In this document: positions 1 through 4,746 of the stretch, in pieces | Layout: each line of letters opens with the position of its first letter | Numbering within the stretch: the stretch's first letter is position 1 | NCBI GenBank assembly: GCA_021154515.1 | Contig: JAJKIL010000378.1 | Coordinates: 1 to 5,475, forward strand | Source of the DNA: Niastella sp. | GTDB lineage: Bacteria; Bacteroidota; Bacteroidia; Chitinophagales; Chitinophagaceae | DNA length: 5,475 nucleotides | Direction: 5' to 3' | The notes under the pieces: generated by a model | The model's database searches: none | What the model was told of the DNA's origin: nothing | Seen by the model: the letters and a program-made list of their open reading frames with translations, nothing else | Made by a program: the position numbers and the translations under genes

Positions 1-1
1 A

Positions 2-136
2 TTGGCCACTGCCTACTGCCTTTTTACTTTGGCAACCAGATGGGGTAAAAAAATAGAGGTAGGGTTCTACCATTCAGGAATGAATGAAACCGTACCTCTC
101 GATCCGCATGAAACTAAAACCTTAGTCAACTTATAA
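2..136 (+). CDS. Possible 3' end of an unidentified gene (partial)
   Basis: An open frame enters from the left edge and ends at TAA (134-136), giving 44 C-terminal residues. The last part reads as ordinary soluble protein, ending VPLDPHETKTLVNL. I recognise no family. It converges on the minus-strand gene that stops at 131, and the palindrome TTATAA (131-136) provides the stop of both. A frame this long can stay open by chance, and its first 20 bases contain a perfect tandem repeat of ACTGCCT that resembles intergenic repeat DNA elsewhere in the window. The coding call is therefore weak; sequence to the left would settle it. Confidence 0.35.
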   Translation: MATAYCLFTLATRWGKKIEVGFYHSGMNETVPLDPHETKTLVNL

Positions 137-529
137 TAACCATCCTGATTTTTTTTTGGTCAAAGGCCTTGGTTTTGATACAGGCCTGTTTATTGTCCAT
201 TGCTGTATATACCCTGCATAGGTATGCAGGCCAGCAGGCACTACACGAAGCTCCGGTTTACCGGTTCTGCTTACACTATCAAAATTTTCCAGTGAATTCA
301 ACAGTATATCGGCCAGTTTATCAGAACTGGCTGTTCCATCAGCCATTTTAGTAAAGGCTGAATTATCGGTGGTGAGTTTGTGATTGACCTTCTTAGCTCC
401 TTTATCAATAGATTGATTGGGAATTGCTTCCTGGTATTTTATATACCGGGTTGAATGAGGGACAACGTTCTGTGCCTGGCTATCACTATACAATGATATA
501 GCCAACACAGCCAATAGGGTGTTTTTCAT
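131..529 (-). CDS. Small secreted hypothetical protein (132 aa)
   Basis: I do not recognise a family. The N-terminus (MKNTLLAVLAISLYSDSQAQ) is a plausible Sec signal peptide: one Lys, a hydrophobic stretch, and a likely cut after Ala19-Gln20, the 'AQ' ending common in Bacteroidetes exported proteins. There is no lipobox Cys near the cut. The mature part, about 112 residues, is polar, has no further membrane segment or repeat, and ends in a basic tail (PLTKKKSGWLL). Position upstream of a perfect TAnnTTTG -7 box (587-594) supports it as a real gene with a leader of about 50 nt. Plus-strand frames across it are shadows. Function unknown; probably periplasmic or envelope-located. Confidence 0.6.
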   Translation of the reverse strand: MKNTLLAVLAISLYSDSQAQNVVPHSTRYIKYQEAIPNQSIDKGAKKVNHKLTTDNSAFTKMADGTASSDKLADILLNSLENFDSVSRTGKPELRVVPAGLHTYAGYIQQWTINRPVSKPRPLTKKKSGWLL

Positions 530-586
530 AAATACGGATTGCTAGGGCAAATTATAAACGAGCCTTTCAAAATTTTATTGGTGCTA

Positions 587-594
587 CAAATCTA
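587..594 (-). promoter_or_regulatory. Candidate -7 promoter box for the 132-aa secreted protein
   Basis: Read on the minus strand the sequence is TAGATTTG, a perfect match to the Bacteroidetes -7 consensus TAnnTTTG, 57 bp upstream of the ATG at 529. The only -33 candidate is a TTG at 609-611 with a 14-bp spacer, shorter than the usual 17-23 bp, so the call rests on the -7 box. Confidence 0.4.
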
Positions 595-666
595 AAATAA
601 ACACTTACCAATAACAGATAGTCAGGCTAGATCGAATTATACTAATAACAGTTAAACGCTCACAGC

Positions 667-684
667 TATACGCAAACGTATACC
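667..684. promoter_or_regulatory. LacI-family operator-like palindrome
   Basis: TATACG (667-672) and CGTATA (677-682) are perfect 6-bp inverted arms around CAAA. The core, 671-684, matches 11 of 14 bases of the box at 4656-4669 and contains GCAAACGT, which resembles operators of the LacI/PurR family. It lies 73 bp upstream of the -7 box of the secreted protein and nearly 290 bp upstream of the pdxA promoter. If used, it more likely controls the former. The regulator is unknown. Confidence 0.35.
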
Positions 685-966
685 AAACACATCTTAATTG
701 AGCAAACCAATCGTTACCGGCAGGTACTTCTAAAGTAAAATGCTGTGTGCTGGTGCCAGGGGGCCATTACCTGCCTAAAGCGATCGCACCCAAGTTATAA
801 AACATTCTATAACAATAAAATAGGATAAATACTTCGCACAATTTCGTCCTAATTGTTTTCCCACCCCGGCGAGGTACGGAAAATCCCTTATTTTGAAACC
901 CAAAAGCCGGAATACAGCCAAAATGCGTGCTTTTAGCTTAAAACTTACACCTTGAACATTATATCG

Positions 967-974
967 TAAATTAG
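967..974 (+). promoter_or_regulatory. Candidate -7 promoter box of pdxA
   Basis: TAAATTAG matches the Bacteroidetes -7 consensus TAnnTTTG at all fixed bases but one. It would place the transcript start about 980 and give a leader of roughly 15-20 nt before the ATG at 997. No good -33 TTTG is found at 17-23 bp; a TTG at 952-954 is only 12 bp away. Confidence 0.35.
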
Positions 975-996
975 CCGCTACAATAGTAAACTCACA

Positions 997-2097
997 ATGA
1001 ACGCACAACAACAAAAACCTATAATAGGCATTTCAATTGGTGATTTAAACGGTATTGGAACAGAACTGGTTATAAAAACCCTTAACGACCACCGTCTGCT
1101 TGAACTTTGCACACCCGTAATTTTCGCTTCCAATAAAGTGATCAATTTTTACCGTAAATCGGTACCCGATATCAATTTTGCCTATCAAAGCATTAAGGAA
1201 CTGAACCGCGTTAATTTTAAACAGATCAATATTTTCAACTGCTGGGAAGAAGAGGTGGGCATTACGCCCGGACAATTATCCGATGTGGGTGGCAAATACG
1301 CCATTAAATCGCTGACTGTAGCGGCACAGGCGCTGAAGGAAGGCAAGATCCAGGGGCTGGTTACCGCCCCCATTCATAAAAAGAATACCCACAGCAGCGA
1401 ATTCAATTATACCGGCCATACCCCTTATTTGAAACACATTTTCGGAGTACAGGACGTGGTCATGCTGATGGTAGCCGGCAATTTCAGGGTAGGTTTGTTA
1501 AGTGAGCATGTGCCCATTAACGAAGCCGCCAAACATGTAACCCGGGAAAACATTCTGTCAAAACTCAGCATCATCAATAATTCGCTGATAAAAGATTTTG
1601 GTATTGATAAACCCAAGGTAGCGGTTCTGGGTCTGAACCCCCATGCCGGCGACGAAGGACTGATTGGCCGGGAAGAAGAAGAAATTATTAAACCGGCTAT
1701 AAAAGATGCCCGTCATTTTATGCTGGCCATGGGTCCTTACAGCGCTGACGCATTTTTCGCCCGCCGTCAGTATGAAAAGTTCGATGCCGTACTGGCCATG
1801 TATCACGACCAGGGTTTGATCCCCTTTAAATCGCTGGCCATTGGCGAAGGCGTGAATTACACAGCGGGCCTTCCAGCCGTTCGTACTTCACCTGACCACG
1901 GCACTGCCTTTGATATTGCTGGTAAGAACAAAGCCGATCATACTTCTTTCTTAACTGCTATTTTTGAATGTATCGATATCATCGAGCGCCGTAGCGCCTA
2001 TGTTGAAAACCATCGCAACCCGGTGAAGAAAGTAACACCGGCGATACTGGCGAATGTAGAGGATGAAAAAATTGAAGAAGATCCCAACAACGAATAA
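997..2097 (+). CDS. pdxA: 4-hydroxythreonine-4-phosphate dehydrogenase PdxA
   Basis: PdxA oxidises 4-phosphohydroxy-L-threonine with NAD; the product decarboxylates to 3-amino-2-oxopropyl phosphate, which PdxJ condenses with deoxyxylulose phosphate to pyridoxine phosphate (vitamin B6, DXP-dependent route, cytoplasmic). Family motifs appear in order: GDLNGIGTE (15-23), TAPIHK (123-128), GHT (140-142), LNPHAGDEG (213-221), GPYSADAFF (246-254), YHDQGLIPFK (269-278) and DHGTAFDIAG (300-309). His171, His216 and His270 fit the three metal-binding histidines of E. coli PdxA (166, 211, 266) with almost the same spacing. At 366 residues it is longer than the E. coli enzyme (about 329), with extra sequence around residues 60-95 and an acidic tail, as I would expect for Bacteroidetes members. 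GDLNGIG replaces the usual GDPAGIG. It stands alone, with its own promoter box and a terminator after the stop. Confidence 0.96.
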   Translation: MNAQQQKPIIGISIGDLNGIGTELVIKTLNDHRLLELCTPVIFASNKVINFYRKSVPDINFAYQSIKELNRVNFKQINIFNCWEEEVGITPGQLSDVGGKYAIKSLTVAAQALKEGKIQGLVTAPIHKKNTHSSEFNYTGHTPYLKHIFGVQDVVMLMVAGNFRVGLLSEHVPINEAAKHVTRENILSKLSIINNSLIKDFGIDKPKVAVLGLNPHAGDEGLIGREEEEIIKPAIKDARHFMLAMGPYSADAFFARRQYEKFDAVLAMYHDQGLIPFKSLAIGEGVNYTAGLPAVRTSPDHGTAFDIAGKNKADHTSFLTAIFECIDIIERRSAYVENHRNPVKKVTPAILANVEDEKIEEDPNNE

Positions 2098-2118
2098 TCA
2101 ACCGCATTGGATAAAAAT

Positions 2119-2154
2119 AAAATCCTCCCAATAAGCCGGGAGGATTTTTTATTT
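2119..2154 (+). terminator. Intrinsic terminator of pdxA
   Basis: An 11-bp perfect stem (2119-2129 with 2138-2148; core ATCCTCCC / GGGAGGAT) closes an 8-nt loop and runs directly into a T-rich tract. It begins 22 bp after the pdxA stop. An A-rich run before the stem means it could also work on the minus strand. Confidence 0.92.
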
Positions 2155-2160
2155 TGATAG

Positions 2161-2345
2161 GACAAGTAGGCTAAGGTTTAAGAAATAAGATGCCAGTCAT
2201 TGCAACTATTTCATTCCTAAAAAAATAGGTTAAGGTTTACGAAGTGTGTTGCCCGGTACGGGCAACCACTCCATGCAAAAGCACAAGCTAAGGTTTACTA
2301 AACGAGGTTACACATCAGAGCAACCGACGCATAAGTTAAGGTTCA
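2161..2345. repeat. Four degenerate direct repeats, period about 48-59 bp
   Basis: The core GYTAAGGTTYA occurs four times in the same orientation: 2170-2180, 2229-2239, 2287-2297 and 2335-2345, at steps of 59, 58 and 48 bp. In the first three copies CAAC follows 33 or 34 bases after the core start (2203, 2263, 2321). In copy 2 this CAAC is the right arm of a strong hairpin, 2248-2266 (GTTGCCCG, loop GTA, CGGGCAAC). Copies 1 and 3 have only short counterparts of these arms (TGC/GCA and GGTT/AACC). A 65-codon plus frame (2246-2443) runs through it and repeats the peptide HKLRF in copies 3 and 4, but copy 2 is in another frame and copy 1 is followed by a stop. I read it as non-coding or decayed. 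It lies just past the pdxA terminator, not in a CRISPR context. Confidence 0.7.
2248..2266. other. GC-rich hairpin inside repeat copy 2
   Basis: A perfect 8-bp inverted repeat (GTTGCCCG / CGGGCAAC) around a 3-nt GTA loop. It is the most stable secondary structure in the pdxA-to-LolA gap apart from the pdxA terminator. No T tract follows, so it is not an intrinsic terminator. Confidence 0.6.
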
Positions 2346-2439
2346 AGGAAAATTTTGCGTACAGCGATATAATATCAGCTATATCATGCCAAATACAGGA
2401 TATCCCCCACGTTGCCGTGAGCAGTAAAAGAAAAGCTTA

Positions 2440-2583
2440 TTAAATATTTTGGAGCGCCACCTGGTATCTGTTGTCTTTAACCACCAACAGCTCCTGTTTC
2501 TGATCGAAACAGCATTCGTTCTCTATAGATAAGATTGTCCGGTAGGTGAAACGTAATTTGAAGAAACGAAGGAAAAAAGACAT
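2440..2583 (-). CDS. Possible small protein (47 aa), unidentified
   Basis: ATG at 2583 opens a 47-codon frame ending at TAA (2442-2440). The product starts MSFFLRFFKLRFTYRTILS, basic and aromatic, and continues with a more polar half containing ENECCFDQKQELLVVKD and ending YQVALQNI. The LLVV segment followed by KDNRYQVAL looks like paired beta strands of a small folded domain. There is no signal peptide; the paired Cys residues (24-25) are notable. A -7-like box, TATAATTG (7 of 8 fixed or free positions), lies at 2611-2618, 27 bp upstream. It is too short for many gene callers. It could be chance; the reading frame is plausible but no family is recognised. It may also be transcribed by read-through from the LolA-like gene, 198 bp upstream. 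Confidence 0.45.
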   Translation of the reverse strand: MSFFLRFFKLRFTYRTILSIENECCFDQKQELLVVKDNRYQVALQNI

Positions 2584-2610
2584 GTTTTCAGTTTTCAGGT
2601 GTACTATCAA

Positions 2611-2618
2611 CAATTATA
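2611..2618 (-). promoter_or_regulatory. Weak -7-like box upstream of the 47-aa ORF
   Basis: On the minus strand TATAATTG differs from TAnnTTTG at one fixed base and lies 27 bp before the ATG. No TTTG is present at the expected -33 distance, so this is weak. Confidence 0.25.
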
Positions 2619-2692
2619 ATGCGCTTTTATAACGCATCTGATGAATATATTATTTCTTTTAAAGTGTAATAAAAAAATGCACTTATTCATCA
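2619..2692. repeat. AT-rich cluster of nested inverted repeats
   Basis: Two adjacent stem-loops are visible. The first has arms ATGCG (2619-2623) and CGCAT (2633-2637). One base later a perfect 9-bp pair begins: TGATGAATA (2639-2647) and TATTCATCA (2684-2692). Inside it are arms AAGTG (2662-2666) and CACTT (2680-2684), whose last base overlaps the outer right arm. The cluster lies in the 198-bp gap between the LolA-like gene and the 47-codon ORF. It lacks the GC-rich stem and T tract of a terminator; its role is unknown. Confidence 0.5.
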
Positions 2693-2781
2693 AATGGCTG
2701 AGTATCACCCAACTGAATTTAATAAAGAGTAAACTATTTGACATTGATCAATACGCACATAAAATCATTCGTGTTGCTGCG

Positions 2782-3495
2782 TTATTTGAAGATGTCATTT
2801 GCTAAACCTTTGTTGATTGTATAGCTGGTGTAAGAGAGCTGAATTTTGCCTTTTTGAGTACCGGTTGCCGTAGTGGTTTTGGGTGGCTGGCCACCTGCAT
2901 CATAATCGAAAGCAAGGCCTTTGGGTAGTTTATAATCCTTGGTAGTAAATAAAAAGGAGATAGTATCGGGCAAGCCCTTGCTGGCATATTTGCCATATTG
3001 CATTTCCATTTCATAGGTGCCGTTTTCGCGGGTGGTAATAATGGCTTTCTTTACCAGGCCTTCCTTTTCATCGATGTACAGCGTTGACACCACTATATCG
3101 CTTTTTTCATCCAACGGCAATAATTTCACAATAGTTACTGGTTCATTATTAACAGTACCTTTTCCGGCGGGTACAGCGGTATAGTTATTCCCTTCAAATA
3201 AAGCTGCCAGGTTAATATTGCCGCCACCCTTGGGTACAATGGAAATCCCATCCTGTTTTTTGATCTTGAATTTATCAGGCTTTTTATAGAAGATGGTCAC
3301 TTTTGACTCGGGCACTTTCATAAACGCCACATCGGTTTTCATTATCCCCTCTGCTTCGTAATCATTTACAAGACCCAGTTTATCTTTTACCTTTTTTATG
3401 AGGTCATTGACATCTTGCGCCCGGCTTACAAAACCGGGCAGCAGGAACAGCAGCAGAAAAGCGGGAACCGATAATTTCATACCCAGAATATTCAT
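2782..3495 (-). CDS. LolA-like exported protein
   Basis: The product begins with a Sec signal peptide; the hydrophobic run VPAFLLLFLLPGF is followed by a likely cut after Ala26-Gln27, and no lipobox Cys is present, so it is probably periplasmic. The mature part (about 210 residues) is rich in alternating beta-strand patterns, for example the YKKPDKFKIKK strand pair near residues 65-76 and YIDEKEGLVKKAIITTREN near 141-159. This layout resembles LolA/LolB-fold proteins of Bacteroidetes, which bind lipids or lipoproteins; this is a fold-level resemblance and the cargo is unknown. The upstream Met at 3495 gives 237 residues, but the promoter box ends only 4 bp before it. The second Met (residue 6, ATG 3480-3478) directly starts a standard signal peptide (MKLSVPAFLL) and is the better start, giving 232 residues. 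It has its own promoter, separate from the isomerase-like gene upstream. Confidence 0.75.
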   Translation of the reverse strand: MNILGMKLSVPAFLLLFLLPGFVSRAQDVNDLIKKVKDKLGLVNDYEAEGIMKTDVAFMKVPESKVTIFYKKPDKFKIKKQDGISIVPKGGGNINLAALFEGNNYTAVPAGKGTVNNEPVTIVKLLPLDEKSDIVVSTLYIDEKEGLVKKAIITTRENGTYEMEMQYGKYASKGLPDTISFLFTTKDYKLPKGLAFDYDAGGQPPKTTTATGTQKGKIQLSYTSYTINKGLANDIFK

Positions 3496-3499
3496 ACTA

Positions 3500-3533
3500 C
3501 AAATTTAGCACACGCCTTTTTGCCGGGTACAAA
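3500..3533 (-). promoter_or_regulatory. Consensus Bacteroidetes promoter of the LolA-like gene
   Basis: On the minus strand, TTTG (3533-3530) and TAAATTTG (3507-3500) are exact matches to the -33 TTTG and -7 TAnnTTTG elements, with a 22-bp spacer inside the usual range. Transcription should start about 3493-3496. This would place the upstream ATG (3495) at or before the transcript's 5' end and favours translation from the ATG at 3480. Confidence 0.75.
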
Positions 3534-3555
3534 TAAACTTACATTTAACGAAGCC

Positions 3556-4476
3556 TTACAGAAAGCTGTCGGCATCGCGATAGGCTTTTATGAGCGCCGT
3601 CTCACCCTCCTGCCCTTTTTGCGAAATTCCATGCTCCATACCCAGTATTCCTTTATAGCCTTTTCCATGTATGTGTTTAAAAATATTCTTATAGTTCATT
3701 TCGCCGGTACCGGGTTCATTTCTGCCGGGATTGTCACCTATTTGCAGGTAACCGATCTCCTCCCACCACCTGTCGAGGTTGTTGATGATATCGCCTTCGT
3801 TGCGTTGCATATGATACATATCGAACAACATTTTGCAGGAAGGACTGTTCACCGCTTTACAGATCATATAGCCCTGATCGGAGTGGCGCAGGAACAGGTC
3901 GGGATTGTCGCTCAGCATTTCCAGCACCATTACCAATCCATGTGGTTCCAATACAGCGCTTGCTTTGCGCAGGGCGGCAATTACATTGACTGTTTGTAGT
4001 TCGGGCGAAAGCGATCTTTCATAATTACCCGGCACCACTGTCATCCATTTGGCGCCGCAGCGTTTAGCTACTTCCACCGCAATCTTACAATCATTCATCA
4101 TTTTATCAATCCACTCCTGTTTACCGGTAGTAAGAGAAGTTTTCCAGTGCCAGTTGTCTGAAGTAACTACAAACACCCCCATGTTCATGCCCAGCTTTTG
4201 AAGGGTGTCGCCAATTTTCTTTTGCAGCTCGGGCGTGCGGGCCATCATGCCATTGTCTTCAATAGAGCGAAACCCATGGTCATACGCAAATTTTATCTGG
4301 TCAATAAAATCGGCGCCCGCACTATTCTTGAACATCCCATCATGGGTGGCATAATTTAAATTGAAAGGTTTATCTGCAGCAGGTATTGGTTGCTGACGGG
4401 AAGCAGTAGCAGCAGAAGCAGTTAGTAATGAAGCGCCAGCCAGCGAAAGCTGTTGCACGAAGTTCCTTCTTTTCAT
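3556..4476 (-). CDS. Tat-exported TIM-barrel protein, hydroxypyruvate isomerase-like
   Basis: The 306-residue product starts with a twin-arginine signal (MKRRNFVQQLSLAG, then a weakly hydrophobic Ala/Leu-rich stretch and ATA near residue 25), so it should be exported folded to the periplasm. The rest is a sugar-phosphate isomerase/epimerase TIM barrel (AP endonuclease 2-like superfamily). The C-terminal half carries Hyi-type motifs: VLEML with Glu186, LFDMYHMQRNEGD (217-229) with Asp219 and His222, YLQIGDNPGRNEPGTGE (243-259), and GMEH with Glu281. Glu186 and Glu281 appear to match the two catalytic glutamates of E. coli Hyi (142 and 240). Hyi interconverts hydroxypyruvate and tartronate semialdehyde; relatives isomerise other keto sugars or tetronates, so the substrate is open. 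Active-site residues look complete. It is divergent from the FGE-domain gene and 60 bp upstream of the LolA-like gene, which has its own promoter. Confidence 0.85.
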   Translation of the reverse strand: MKRRNFVQQLSLAGASLLTASAATASRQQPIPAADKPFNLNYATHDGMFKNSAGADFIDQIKFAYDHGFRSIEDNGMMARTPELQKKIGDTLQKLGMNMGVFVVTSDNWHWKTSLTTGKQEWIDKMMNDCKIAVEVAKRCGAKWMTVVPGNYERSLSPELQTVNVIAALRKASAVLEPHGLVMVLEMLSDNPDLFLRHSDQGYMICKAVNSPSCKMLFDMYHMQRNEGDIINNLDRWWEEIGYLQIGDNPGRNEPGTGEMNYKNIFKHIHGKGYKGILGMEHGISQKGQEGETALIKAYRDADSFL

Positions 4477-4494
4477 ATAGTGCCGTTTAGTACT

Positions 4495-4502
4495 TAAAAT
4501 TA
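4495..4502 (-). promoter_or_regulatory. Candidate -7 box of the isomerase-like gene
   Basis: Minus-strand TAATTTTA matches TAnnTTTG except for the last base, 18 bp upstream of the ATG at 4476, giving a short leader. The nearest TTG (4530-4528) is 25 bp away, slightly beyond the usual spacer, so this is tentative. Confidence 0.3.
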
Positions 4503-4552
4503 TGGATAATAATATTTAGCTACATGGCAATTCATTGAGAAAACAAAAAATA

Positions 4553-4630
4553 AACTGCCGCTAATAGTTTAGGGTTTCTTTATCGTTGTACGACATATAA
4601 GAAATCGGCAGTCAACAATCGGCAGTTAAT
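4553..4630. repeat. GGCAGT-type tandem and inverted repeats
   Basis: Two adjacent 14-bp units, AATCGGCAGTCAAC (4603-4616) and AATCGGCAGTTAAT (4617-4630), agree at 12 of 14 positions. AACTGCCG at 4553-4560 is the exact reverse complement of CGGCAGTT at 4620-4627, so an 8-bp stem with a long loop is possible. The same ACTGCC word forms a perfect tandem heptamer, ACTGCCT twice, at 8-21. This looks like a dispersed intergenic repeat word of this genome; no function is evident. Confidence 0.55.
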
Positions 4631-4654
4631 CCACAAGTTGGCGGATGTTTCACT

Positions 4655-4670
4655 ATGCAAACGTTTACAT
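4655..4670. promoter_or_regulatory. LacI-family operator-like box between divergent genes
   Basis: ATGCAAACGTTTACAT is a 16-bp palindrome with one mismatched pair and a perfect AAACGTTT centre. It fits the general LacI/CcpA/PurR operator pattern (TG-n-AAACGTTT-n-CA). It lies 77 bp before the FGE-domain gene's GTG and 179 bp before the isomerase-like ATG on the other strand, so it could act on either. The 671-684 box shares 11 of 14 bases. Confidence 0.5.
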
Positions 4671-4746
4671 TAACTAATCCGGGGTCGGGTTACCAATGGA
4701 ATGATTTAATTTCTTAATTTCCATTTCCTTCATTAAAAGAACACCT

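Larger units (their letters stand above)
530..996. other. Divergent intergenic region upstream of pdxA
   Basis: This 467-bp stretch separates the minus-strand secreted protein from pdxA. I see no convincing gene. A 79-codon minus-strand frame (775-1014) begins inside pdxA and has no matching promoter or family resemblance. The region holds a promoter box for each flanking gene, an operator-like palindrome at 667-682, and an isolated GCGATCGC palindrome at 780-787 of no evident meaning. The 684-930 part shows nothing else I can name. Confidence 0.6.

Noticed and set aside
780..787. GCGATCGC palindrome
   Set aside because: A single 8-bp occurrence with no partner or context; not meaningful alone.
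775..1014. 79-codon minus-strand frame across the pdxA start
   Set aside because: It starts inside pdxA, overlaps its promoter region, shows no domain or signal peptide, and no promoter lies upstream on that strand.
2161..2345. CRISPR array
   Set aside because: The repeated core is only about 11 bp, copies are degenerate, spacing varies (59, 58, 48) and no cas genes are present.
2246..2443. 65-codon plus-strand frame containing HKLRF twice
   Set aside because: It is mostly made of the degenerate DNA repeats, the copies are not all in one frame, and a stop follows copy 1; more likely a by-product of the repeat array.
2738..2751. FNR-like site TTGACATTGATCAA (9 of 10 consensus bases)
   Set aside because: It lies 3' of the LolA-like gene with no credible plus-strand gene start downstream, so a regulatory role is unlikely; chance in AT-rich DNA.
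2677..2805. 42-codon plus-strand frame beginning MHLFIKWLS
   Set aside because: It begins inside the inverted-repeat cluster and overlaps the end of the LolA-like gene antisense; no promoter or family support.
3520..3999. 159-codon plus-strand frame antisense to the isomerase-like gene
   Set aside because: It is a shadow of a well-supported gene with intact Hyi motifs on the other strand.
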